Source: Candidatus Berkelbacteria bacterium
GTDB lineage: Bacteria > Patescibacteriota > UBA1384 > 2-12-FULL-50-11
Assembly: GCA_024654065.1 (NCBI GenBank)
Contig: JANLIQ010000017.1
Span: forward strand, 1-46,879
Reading direction: 5' to 3'
Length of the DNA: 46,879 nucleotides
The notes under the pieces are model-generated. The model saw only the letters and a program-made list of their open reading frames with translations. It was not told the DNA's origin and did no database searches. Below, piece by piece: positions 32,698 through 39,243 of this stretch; within the stretch, counting starts at the first letter, position 1; each line of letters begins with the position of its first letter. The position numbers were made by a program, and so were the translations under genes.

Positions 32698-32720
32698 GGT
32701 TGTGCTCAAGGGTCCAAAAA

Positions 32721-32726
32721 TGTCGA
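32721..32726 (-). promoter_or_regulatory. Decayed copy of the shared promoter element
   Basis: AACTCGACATTTTTGGA on the minus strand keeps the -35 TCGACA and part of the spacer, but the -10 TAGAAT is lost and no ATG follows. Probably a relic. Confidence 0.4.
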
Positions 32727-32727
32727 G

Positions 32728-33267
32728 TTATGTCCGTAGTATTTTCACGATCTCGTTTATTACCGTTCCATACCCCAGGTCATTAAAATGGATTCCATCT
32801 TCTTCGTGGTAGTCCTGGCCTGAATCTAGAATCTGTCTGAATACCGCGGGGTCGATGTATCTGATGTTGTTTTGGATAAGCACATTTTTTATTGCCTCAG
32901 CATATTGTTTGATTGTGGCGTTGGATCTTTGCTTTTTCAATTCCTGCCGATCTTCGTCAATTGGCGGCGGTAGCAGGAAAATCATTACCGAACCACTAAA
33001 GTCTTCAATAATTTTTTTAACGTTTTCAGCGACGGTCGCGATCTCTAGTTGTTGCCATGTTGAAGAGTCGTTCGTACCGAAGGAAAAAACCACAACCTCG
33101 GGCTGGAGTCGAGCGATGTAAGGCGCCTTGACGACTCCGTCATTAGTATCCCAGCCACAAGTGGCGCAGTTATAAACTTGATAACCAGTATTATTTTCCA
33201 GCGTTGAGACGTCAGCTTTGTGAAAATTGGCAATCAAGCTGTCGCCAAAAAGAATTAATTTCTTCAT
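32728..33267 (-). CDS. SGNH/GDSL-family esterase
   Basis: The 179-aa protein starts MKKLILFGDSLIANF (block I, Ser nucleophile), with VFSFGTNDSS (block III, Asn) and EEDGIHFNDLGYG (block V, Asp and His). No signal peptide, so cytosolic. Acyl-ester or acetyl substrates are typical but not identified. The start, just after the TAG of the truncated Nudix frame (TAGATG), has GAGGTGG eight bases upstream. Confidence 0.88.
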   Translation of the reverse strand: MKKLILFGDSLIANFHKADVSTLENNTGYQVYNCATCGWDTNDGVVKAPYIARLQPEVVVFSFGTNDSSTWQQLEIATVAENVKKIIEDFSGSVMIFLLPPPIDEDRQELKKQRSNATIKQYAEAIKNVLIQNNIRYIDPAVFRQILDSGQDYHEEDGIHFNDLGYGTVINEIVKILRT

Positions 33268-33426
33268 CTAGAAATCCACCTCGATAACTTCTGGAGTGCT
33301 CTTGTAGTCACGAAGACGAGCCCACTCCCATTGCGTTCGCTCCGGGGTGTGGCGATGCATGAGGAGCAATCTGCCTTGTGGATCTAAAATAATACAACCA
33401 GCCAGGCGAACGGATAGGTCAGACAT
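33268..33426 (-). pseudogene. Truncated Nudix hydrolase remnant
   Basis: The 52-residue frame begins MSDLSVRLAGCIILDPQGRL and continues LLMHRHTPERTQWEW, which is the standard first half of a Nudix domain up to the Trp before the Gly-rich Nudix box. Instead of GGxxE it reads ARLRDYKSTPEVIEV and stops. The box is missing, so an internal deletion is likely. The ATG (33426) overlaps the RBBP9-like gene by 8 nt and the stop is adjacent to the GDSL start. A peptide of unknown use is possible. Confidence 0.65.
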
Positions 33427-33967
33427 CACCATAAATTGTTTTAATGTAGTCCAGTAGCTCGGGAATAGTTGCTTCGTTGACGAAGTGCTTTTTGTTTTTA
33501 AGCTTGAGTACTTTTGGTTGAAGCTTGCTGGCAATAAACTCAAATTCAGTCTGTGGAATATATGGGTCGGCATCATCGTAAATTAAAGCAATCTTCTCTT
33601 GATTGACTTTTATTGCTGACCAATCCCACGGCTTGTCGTAGTAGCCGCTCTGTTTTTCGAGCTCGTCGTCCAAATCCGTACAGCTAGGTGATATTAAGAC
33701 CGAACCTTTTATCTTATGATTTTCGGCGTAACGCATCGAAGCTGTACCGCCCGATGACCAGCCAACTAAAACATCGTCTTTACCAACTTTGACGTGATTT
33801 TCGAGAAAAGGTAACCAGTACTCGGCTCTAGCGATTACTGAATCTGGCATCGTTTCGAAGAATGTCGGGAAGCCTAGTTTTTCTAGTTCCATTTTCAACC
33901 ATTCACCAAAAGCAAACGACCAATGGGTTGCGTGATTGCCATGGATGAAGATTATTCTTGGTTTCAT
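33419..33967 (-). CDS. RBBP9-like alpha/beta hydrolase
   Basis: The 182-aa alpha/beta hydrolase has MKPRIIFIHGNHATH at the start, the nucleophile elbow VGWSSGGTAS (Ser at about residue 97), an Asp in LIYDDADPYIP, and a His near KNKKHF. It resembles the RBBP9/YdeN serine hydrolase family. Substrate unknown. The ATG overlaps the upstream CYTH stop by 4 nt, so these two genes and the Nudix relic are coupled. Confidence 0.85.
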   Translation of the reverse strand: MKPRIIFIHGNHATHWSFAFGEWLKMELEKLGFPTFFETMPDSVIARAEYWLPFLENHVKVGKDDVLVGWSSGGTASMRYAENHKIKGSVLISPSCTDLDDELEKQSGYYDKPWDWSAIKVNQEKIALIYDDADPYIPQTEFEFIASKLQPKVLKLKNKKHFVNEATIPELLDYIKTIYGDV

Positions 33968-34554
33968 TTCTTTCTTGCTAATAGCCAGGCGGGCTCGGGA
34001 ATGAAAGTTATTTCCGACCAGGTGTCGATCTCGTGCTCGGTAAAATCGTAATACTTTTGGTAGGCAGTTTCGACGCTACCGTGCAAGGCATCTTTCCAGT
34101 CAAAACCAAGCTTGGTCGCCAAATCTTTAATCTCTGATTCGTTCGGCGCTTCTAGCTCGACAAATGCTGGGATCAACGGCCAGGTGTCGATCGTAATTTC
34201 ACAATTTCCAAGCGTCCACTTCTCTCTTTTAGTCTCTTGGTAGGATTTCTGAACTAGACCGATTGCCTTAAGTAGGTCAACCGTTTTCTCGAAGTCCCCT
34301 ACCGTTGTCTCGATCTCTTGCGTTCCGTGAAGAGTGCGATCATTCAGCTGTTTATACGAGAAAGTGATCTTGTCTCCTTCGTCACGAACTCGGATCCAGC
34401 CACCAATTTCTTTTAGTCGCGAATCTGGGTAATCAAAAACACAGCGACGCATCTGACGCTCGGCATGAACGAGTTTGGCACTGATCGCTCTCAACCGGTT
34501 CCGCAGTTTGTCGGCAACAACATCCAAGAACTTAGCTTCAACTTCTACTTGCAT
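33964..34554 (-). CDS. Divergent CYTH-domain protein
   Basis: The 196-aa protein begins MQVEVEAKFLDV (ExExKF), then RCVFDYPDSR, GGWIRVRDEGDKITFSYK, TQEIETTVGDFEK and WTLGNCEITIDTWPLIPAFVELE. These are the tunnel-wall strands of CYTH enzymes. It lacks the typical C-terminal helix of CyaB and ends in a Trp-rich tail. Activity on triphosphates is likely, substrate unknown. It carries copy 2 of the shared promoter element and leads an operon with the RBBP9-like gene. Confidence 0.88.
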   Translation of the reverse strand: MQVEVEAKFLDVVADKLRNRLRAISAKLVHAERQMRRCVFDYPDSRLKEIGGWIRVRDEGDKITFSYKQLNDRTLHGTQEIETTVGDFEKTVDLLKAIGLVQKSYQETKREKWTLGNCEITIDTWPLIPAFVELEAPNESEIKDLATKLGFDWKDALHGSVETAYQKYYDFTEHEIDTWSEITFIPEPAWLLARKK

Positions 34555-34560
34555 TACTCA

Positions 34561-34588
34561 ATTCTACTCCTGAACCAAGAAATGTCGA
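34561..34588 (-). promoter_or_regulatory. Shared promoter element, copy 2 (divergent CYTH operon)
   Basis: TCGACA, spacer TTTCTTGGTTCAGGAG, TAGAAT, then 6 nt to ATG 34554. One spacer change from copy 1. Confidence 0.85.
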
Positions 34589-34589
34589 G

Positions 34590-34979
34590 TTACTTACGAA
34601 TCTTTGGAATTAGCTCTTGTGGGACTTTGTGCACTTCTACTTTTCTGAGGCCCATAACACTTGCTTTCATCAACCGATGAAGGCCGTCAAGAATCAGCCA
34701 ACGGTCTCGCCACCGCATTATATCGATCGGGTGTGATAAATCGGCATTGGCCACTCGTTCATGCTCGTCGTAATATTGATCGGGGCTGTCCAGGACCTGG
34801 CTTGACTTTAAATCGTAATAGCCATTTGGTTTTGTCCAGAGAAACGGTATGTCAAAATGCCAAGCCAGCTCTTTGATGTCCATTCCCTCAACTGGCAAAT
34901 CTAGTGCCCAAACTTTAGGTTCGTCCCAATCAAAGTCAAACCCCACTTCTTTGATTATCGCAGGCATTTGTCGATCCAT
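34590..34979 (-). CDS. ParB/Srx-like domain protein
   Basis: The 129-aa protein has the ParB-nuclease/sulfiredoxin-like core motif WLILDGLHRLMKASVMGLRK (DGLHR) near residue 95, preceded by strands that fit the same fold. DGxHR is the ATP or nucleotide-binding signature of this superfamily; members of this size serve as kinases, nucleases or DNA-binding helpers. No DNA-binding domain is present, so partitioning is unlikely. ATG 34979 has copy 3 of the shared promoter. Confidence 0.7.
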   Translation of the reverse strand: MDRQMPAIIKEVGFDFDWDEPKVWALDLPVEGMDIKELAWHFDIPFLWTKPNGYYDLKSSQVLDSPDQYYDEHERVANADLSHPIDIMRWRDRWLILDGLHRLMKASVMGLRKVEVHKVPQELIPKIRK

Positions 34980-34985
34980 ATCTAG

Positions 34986-35013
34986 ATTCTACTCCCGAAC
35001 CAGGAATTGTCGA
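34986..35013 (-). promoter_or_regulatory. Shared promoter element, copy 3 (ParB-like gene)
   Basis: TCGACA, spacer ATTCCTGGTTCGGGAG, TAGAAT, then 6 nt to ATG 34979. Confidence 0.85.
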
Positions 35014-35029
35014 GTTAAGAACAGAAAGT

Positions 35030-35054
35030 GACCACCGAATCCCTTTCGGTGGTC
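35030..35054 (-). terminator. Terminator of the 35639 orphan gene
   Basis: GACCACCG pairs with CGGTGGTC around a 9-nt loop (minus strand), followed by ACTTTCTG. Stem good, U tract weak. Confidence 0.65.
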
Positions 35055-35075
35055 AGGAAAAAGTTCTTGGCGCTG

Positions 35076-35639
35076 CTACCTGCGTTTTGCCATAGCAAGG
35101 TCGTGGAGTTCGCTCTCAGACAATAGTGCTAACCAAAAGCAAACCTTCCAGGACAGCTCTTGCTCCTCTGACAAGTCGTCTGAGAGACCCAGAAGCTGAT
35201 AGACCTGATCGATCGGCACTGGTCGCGCGTCTTGCTGGACGTCCCAAGCAAACTCTGTCGACATGTAGTCTCCCCCGCCTAGCCTCTTCCCGAGCTTAAC
35301 AGTGAAGACCGGCTCGCCATAGAAGCTTGGGCGAAGCGGCCAGTCACTTAAGAGTCGCCAACGATCACGGAATAGCAGCCTGGCTATAACCATCTCGTCC
35401 TTCTTGGTCCACTCTTTCAATAAGCTGTGAACTTCGTAGAGTAAGGCGATCCATCGGGCGACATTCCGTTCGGCATTCAAGGTGTAGAGCTGAACCTTAG
35501 CGCTACGAAGAGCAAGGCGTAGAGCGCTGGGCTCTCTTGGCAGAATCACGCTGAGCCACCACAGGTGAAGTCGAAGCCTTAGGCGGCCACGAAACACTTT
35601 TGTTGACACATCGTCGAAGCAATCAATGGAAAGGGACAT
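35076..35639 (-). CDS. Orphan hypothetical protein
   Basis: The 187-aa protein is rich in Leu, Arg and Trp (LRLRLHLWWLSVIL), with no clean transmembrane segment or known motif. A Shine-Dalgarno AGGAGG lies five bases before ATG 35639, and a full promoter (TTGACT-N17-TAGTAT) and terminator isolate it. Its promoter shares TTGACTTTTTGCCG with the 26906 orphan gene. Codon use looks more GC-rich than the neighbours. Function unknown. Confidence 0.65.
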   Translation of the reverse strand: MSLSIDCFDDVSTKVFRGRLRLRLHLWWLSVILPREPSALRLALRSAKVQLYTLNAERNVARWIALLYEVHSLLKEWTKKDEMVIARLLFRDRWRLLSDWPLRPSFYGEPVFTVKLGKRLGGGDYMSTEFAWDVQQDARPVPIDQVYQLLGLSDDLSEEQELSWKVCFWLALLSESELHDLAMAKRR

Positions 35640-35663
35640 CGTGGCCTCCTATTTGGTTCTCGG

Positions 35664-35692
35664 ATACTACAGGAATTTCGGCAAAAAGTCAA
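35664..35692 (-). promoter_or_regulatory. Promoter of the 35639 orphan gene
   Basis: TTGACT (35687-35692), 17-nt spacer, TAGTAT (35664-35669) on the minus strand. Leader of about 18 nt with Shine-Dalgarno (35645-35650). Confidence 0.75.
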
Positions 35693-35783
35693 CCCATGTT
35701 TTCGATTTTGTAGATTCTAGACTGCCGATACTACCTGGAAGTGGTGCGTTGGGTCTGGAATTTGCAATTCGCCCAGAGGCTCT

Positions 35784-35811
35784 TTTCTACTCCCGAACCT
35801 AAAAATGTCGA
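35784..35811 (-). promoter_or_regulatory. Shared promoter element, orphan copy
   Basis: TCGACA, spacer TTTTTAGGTTCGGGAG, then TAGAAA instead of TAGAAT, and no ATG at the expected place. It marks a lost or displaced gene. Confidence 0.65.
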
Positions 35812-35855
35812 GACCATTTTCTTGCAAATAGAATTACTAACGAGATAATTGGGCC

Positions 35856-36377
35856 ATGGATCTCAAGGAGCATCGGCGAGCGTATACAAAGGGGATGAAG
35901 AAAACGACGCTGGGGATTATCCGGAAGCCATCGGGCGAAGTTTGTTTAGCGATGAAAAAGCGTGGTTTTGGCGCCGGCAAGTGGAATTTCTCTGGCGGTA
36001 AGGTCCTGCTCGACGAGACACCCGAGCAATGTCTAGTTCGCGAGACCAAGGAAGAGTTTGGGGTAAAGATGAGCAACCTTCGACCGGTTGGTGTTCTCTA
36101 TTTCTATTTTTCCGATGTTCCAATTGAGAAAAATTGGAATCAAAAATGCTATGTCTTTGAGGCAGAAAATTGCGACGGTGAGCCACAAGAAAGTGAGGAG
36201 ATGCTCCCGAAGTGGTGGCGCCGAGACGCAATTCCATACCCAAAAATGTGGCAGGAGGATGAGTATTGGATCGAGCCCGTTCTCGACGAGCAGGTTTTAA
36301 CTGGCTACTTTCTCTTCACCTCAAGAGACGTCTGCTTGGAAAAAGAAATCGTAATAGGCAAAATTATCGACGAGTGA
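35856..36377 (+). CDS. Nudix hydrolase, MTH1-like
   Basis: The 173-aa protein has FGAGKWNFSGGKVLLDETPEQC (GKWNFSGGKV, then ETPEQC) and VRETKEEFG, completing a Nudix box of the 8-oxo-dGTPase (MTH1/MutT) style, where KWNxxGGKV helps recognise oxidised purines. Substrate specificity is inferred. The start at 35856 or ATG 35895 are both possible; the first 13 residues are poorly conserved-looking. Plus strand, stop 3 nt from the convergent DUF218 gene end. Confidence 0.88.
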   Translation: MDLKEHRRAYTKGMKKTTLGIIRKPSGEVCLAMKKRGFGAGKWNFSGGKVLLDETPEQCLVRETKEEFGVKMSNLRPVGVLYFYFSDVPIEKNWNQKCYVFEAENCDGEPQESEEMLPKWWRRDAIPYPKMWQEDEYWIEPVLDEQVLTGYFLFTSRDVCLEKEIVIGKIIDE

Positions 36378-36379
36378 AT

Positions 36380-36961
36380 TCAGCGCGGTCGCCAGTTTTT
36401 GTTTAAATCTTCTTCTGTGACGCGGAAAATGGTTTCGTGATCGCCAGGCTTGAGACTATGGAGTTTGCAGAGTTCTAGGCCGCATTCACGCTTCTCTTTC
36501 TCTTTGGACTCCTTCTCTTTTAATATTTCTGGCGGAAAAGAAAAGTCGGTGTTGATGAGCTCACAGTTATAGTCTGGTCCAAGTACCAGTTCGAGTGTCC
36601 AAAGAGCCCTCTGACCCATCGGATAGACACTTACAAGGGCAATTCGGGTCCAATTATTCGGTATAAGAAATTTCTTTTTAATGAAATAGGCATTAGTGAC
36701 GGTGGTGTACGCTTCTTCTTCTAGCAGTATCGCCTTTTCAGGTAAGCCAAGATTTTTGGCGTAGTTTGCCATCGCTCGGGCTTCGGTGGTTGGCGGGGTG
36801 TAGTCGAGGGTGTATGTCCACTTACCGCTAAAGATTATTTTGTCGGCTTGGCCGGAATCATAGAGCTTAACGGCTTCCTCAACTGTAGATTTAGCACTTT
36901 CTGATGTTGACCCGTCTTTATACACCCCTCTGCCAAAAACCAAAATTGCATCATATTTCAT
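36380..36961 (-). CDS. DUF218 (YdcF/ElyC-like) protein
   Basis: The 193-aa protein begins KYDAILVFGRGV, then STVEEAVKLYDSGQADKIIFSG (AVKLYDSGQADKIIFSG), TTEARAMANYAKNLGLPEKA and LEEEAYTTVTNAYFIKK, the usual DUF218 order. No membrane anchor, so it is the cytosolic YdcF type; S-adenosylmethionine binding has been reported for YdcF, but the role is unknown. Confidence 0.85.
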   Translation of the reverse strand: MKYDAILVFGRGVYKDGSTSESAKSTVEEAVKLYDSGQADKIIFSGKWTYTLDYTPPTTEARAMANYAKNLGLPEKAILLEEEAYTTVTNAYFIKKKFLIPNNWTRIALVSVYPMGQRALWTLELVLGPDYNCELINTDFSFPPEILKEKESKEKEKRECGLELCKLHSLKPGDHETIFRVTEEDLNKNWRPR

Positions 36962-36984
36962 AACGTTAAATTGTTAGTTTAGTC

Positions 36985-37641
36985 CTAGACATTACTTAAC
37001 AGTTCGAGAAATTTCTGATCAGTCAATAAGGAGTGGGTTAATGATATGATGCTCGTTCCTTCATCCCATTTACTGGCAATATACTGCCGAACTTCTTGAT
37101 GTTGAAGGTATCCTTTGTCTTCCCGTTCGATTAGATCACCAAATTCCAGATTGAGTAAAACCGTTAAAGACTCTTTGTATTCGTTGTACAGCTGGGGGCT
37201 GATATTTAATTTGATGTATTTATGAGTGAAAAGGTGTAGTAGCTCGTGGATGCAGACCATATTTGGTTCGGCGCTAAACAAATTGAGAAAAAAGTAATCC
37301 TCTTGAGTATTGTAGCTACAGCGTTCATTGAGACTAAGATAACAGGCGAACTCCGTGTCATCGTTTTGTGCCTCAAAAAGCTTGGTAAGGCGTTCAAAAA
37401 CGTCTGTATCTACGGCTTGCCATCCATCAGAAAACTGTCGAATCTTTTCTTCGGCAGATATTCCCTCTTCAGTTACAATTTTTCGGCAGGCGGCAGTGAC
37501 GGTCACTTCGGAGTTGATATCGACACCTAACTCTTTGAGTTTTCTACTAAAGTCTGAGGGGCGACTACGATTAAGCGATCTATTGCCAGCTTGCAGATTA
37601 AGGAACTCTTTTTCGGCTTCGTACCGGAATACTAAACGCAT
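36985..37641 (-). CDS. Putative zinc metallopeptidase (HELLH)
   Basis: The 218-aa protein contains CIHELLHLFTHKY near residue 132, an HExxH zinc-binding helix, with an acidic helix after it (YNEYKESLTVLLNLEFGDLIE) offering a possible third ligand. No signal or membrane segment. The N-terminal 110 residues are unrecognised. The start overlaps the HIT gene stop by 1 nt (TAATG), so both are co-translated. Target unknown. Confidence 0.7.
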   Translation of the reverse strand: MRLVFRYEAEKEFLNLQAGNRSLNRSRPSDFSRKLKELGVDINSEVTVTAACRKIVTEEGISAEEKIRQFSDGWQAVDTDVFERLTKLFEAQNDDTEFACYLSLNERCSYNTQEDYFFLNLFSAEPNMVCIHELLHLFTHKYIKLNISPQLYNEYKESLTVLLNLEFGDLIEREDKGYLQHQEVRQYIASKWDEGTSIISLTHSLLTDQKFLELLSNV

Positions 37642-37973
37642 TAATACATTCCTTTGGCAGGAGCGCCACCAAGCAGGTGGAGGTGGACGTGGTCTATCTC
37701 TTGCCCTGCGTGCTTGCCGACATTAAACAATAAACGGTAACCAGTTTCTTTCACTCCAAGAATCTGGGCGATTTCTTCGCTTCCAGTGAGCATATCCCCT
37801 ATCTCTTCCGGTCGTAGCTCCTCTGGTCTTTCAACGTGTCGTTTTGGAACAATCAGTACGTGGACGGGGGCTTTCGGGTGAATATCTCTGAAAGCAATAT
37901 AATGGCTAGTTTCTATTACTTTTTCACACGGAAGTTCTTCTGAAATAATCTTACAAAACAAACAGTTTTCCAT
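37641..37973 (-). CDS. HIT-family nucleotide hydrolase/transferase
   Basis: The 110-aa protein has CLFCKIISEELPCEKV at the start, IPKRHV-type positions and the histidine triad HVHLHLLGG near residue 97. HIT proteins hydrolyse nucleoside phosphoramidates or diadenosine polyphosphates. GTG 37982 gives four extra residues, but ATG 37973 has TAAGAT nine bases upstream and matches the usual family start. Operon partner: the metallopeptidase. Confidence 0.93.
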   Translation of the reverse strand: MENCLFCKIISEELPCEKVIETSHYIAFRDIHPKAPVHVLIVPKRHVERPEELRPEEIGDMLTGSEEIAQILGVKETGYRLLFNVGKHAGQEIDHVHLHLLGGAPAKGMY

Positions 37974-38009
37974 TATGGTCACATCTTACCAAAATAGTAC
38001 CTAAACTCA

Positions 38010-38038
38010 TTGACATATACTTTCGTATCTGTTAGAAT
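38010..38038 (+). promoter_or_regulatory. Promoter of the lytic transglycosylase gene
   Basis: TTGACA (38010-38015), 17-nt spacer, TAGAAT (38033-38038). Near consensus; start near 38045. Confidence 0.85.
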
Positions 38039-38044
38039 TCTCAT

Positions 38045-38113
38045 TACTTCCGCTGGGAAGCTTTTCCGTTAGTCATTGGGTAACTGATGCAGGAAGTATA
38101 ACCAGAGGATGCA
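38045..38113 (+). promoter_or_regulatory. Folded 5' leader, possible riboswitch
   Basis: The RNA would begin just before a closing stem ACTTCC (38046-38051)/GGAAGT (38092-38097). Inside are GGAA/TTCC and GTTA/TAAC hairpins, giving a three-way-junction shape. The Shine-Dalgarno AGAGGA follows the closing stem, five bases before the ATG. I could not match a named riboswitch class. Confidence 0.35.
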
Positions 38114-38809
38114 ATGAGAAAGAATATGAAAAAAACCTTGTTTGGTCGTTTGACCAAACTTCAAGGGAGGATTACTAAGTTCGTTAAAAAATCGCGAGAC
38201 AGCCGACGTTTCATCTTAACGATGGTCGCCGTCTGGACTATAATCCCTGCTCTTTCTGTCAATGCGGCTGATAGCAACATCACCCCAATTGAGCCAATTG
38301 TTACTAATGTAACGGTTGGACAAAATCTTCAGATCGAGCAACCTAAATTCTCTGTCGAGCTTCGTCAATCTCCTCGCCAGATAGCTAAAAAGAAAGAGGA
38401 AATCCGATTGGCAACCGCTGTTATTCAAACAACAATTAGCGGAACCGACGAAGAGAAACGTGTATGGGCTCAAAAAGCTGCTCAAACTTGGGGAATTGAC
38501 TGGAAATTGCTTTGGGCTGTATGGAAGGTTGAATCTGGTACTCAAATGAGTACTGCCGTTCGATCTTATGCCGGTGCTCAAGGACCACTTCAATTCATGC
38601 CAGGTACGTGGCGAGCATATGCTCAAGACGGAAATGGTGACGGTGTTAAGAACATTAACGACGCCCGGGATAGTCTGTTTGGAGCTGCTAAGTTATTAGC
38701 AGTTAACGGTGCTGCTTCAGGAAATGTTGACGGAGCCTTGCTTCGCTACAATCATTCCCTTAGTTATGTAGCCCATGTCAAACGGATTGCTGCCTCAATT
38801 GGTGGCTAA
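38114..38809 (+). CDS. Secreted lytic transglycosylase (SLT domain)
   Basis: The 231-aa protein has a basic start (KKTLFGRLTKL), a signal/anchor segment (about 34-52: RRFILTMVAVWTIIPALSVN), a linker and a C-terminal SLT domain (about 125-230). LWAVWKVESG carries the catalytic Glu, followed by AGAQGPLQFMPGTW and NINDARDSLFGAAKLL. It would cleave peptidoglycan between MurNAc and GlcNAc outside the membrane. Strong promoter, structured leader and terminator make it a single-gene unit. Confidence 0.9.
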   Translation: MRKNMKKTLFGRLTKLQGRITKFVKKSRDSRRFILTMVAVWTIIPALSVNAADSNITPIEPIVTNVTVGQNLQIEQPKFSVELRQSPRQIAKKKEEIRLATAVIQTTISGTDEEKRVWAQKAAQTWGIDWKLLWAVWKVESGTQMSTAVRSYAGAQGPLQFMPGTWRAYAQDGNGDGVKNINDARDSLFGAAKLLAVNGAASGNVDGALLRYNHSLSYVAHVKRIAASIGG

Positions 38810-38832
38810 AATCGCGAAATGAACAAACAAGA

Positions 38833-38864
38833 AGTCCCTGCAGAAAATGCGGGGCTTTTTGTTT
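38833..38864 (+). terminator. Rho-independent terminator after the lytic transglycosylase
   Basis: AGTCCCTGCA pairs with TGCGGGGCT (one bulge), followed by TTTTTGTTTG. Confidence 0.85.
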
Positions 38865-38876
38865 GAGAAGTTCTAT

Positions 38877-39203
38877 CTACTCCTTTAATCTAAACCAAAT
38901 TATTTTTACGATAGTTTCGGGGCCAATGGATTGATCGTAGTAGTCAGAAAAAGATGCGTACATTTCTTCGTTGCTTCCATACTTTTCATGTCCCTTGATC
39001 TCTTCTTTTTTCAATTTACCCATCTGTCTCTCTAGAACCTTAGTGACCACTGCTCGGGTAAACACTTCTCTCGTATTAGCATTTACGAATTCAATTTCGT
39101 CATCCTTTTGGATGTTTTTATCATCAAACAAACGCCATGTTGAGTATTTCTTACCAGATAAGACGCAAGAAACCAGCTCTTCTCTGAATTTAAGAGACTT
39201 CAT
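38877..39203 (-). CDS. ASCH-domain protein
   Basis: The 108-aa protein starts KSLKFREELVSCVLSGKKYSTWRL, the ASCH pattern (REELVSCVLSGKKYSTWRL), then EIEFVNANTREVF. ASCH domains bind RNA or modified nucleosides; some hydrolyse N4-acetylcytidine. ATG 39203 is preceded by TAGAAT with a 6-nt gap (leaderless). A single-gene unit at the edge of the nucleotide-enzyme island. Confidence 0.85.
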   Translation of the reverse strand: MKSLKFREELVSCVLSGKKYSTWRLFDDKNIQKDDEIEFVNANTREVFTRAVVTKVLERQMGKLKKEEIKGHEKYGSNEEMYASFSDYYDQSIGPETIVKIIWFRLKE

Positions 39204-39209
39204 CGTTCC

Positions 39210-39215
39210 ATTCTA
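39210..39215 (-). promoter_or_regulatory. -10 element of the ASCH gene
   Basis: TAGAAT on the minus strand, 6 nt before ATG 39203; TTGCAA lies 15 nt further up as a loose -35. Confidence 0.55.
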
Positions 39216-39243
39216 AGTGATGAACCGAGTTTGCAACAGAGGG

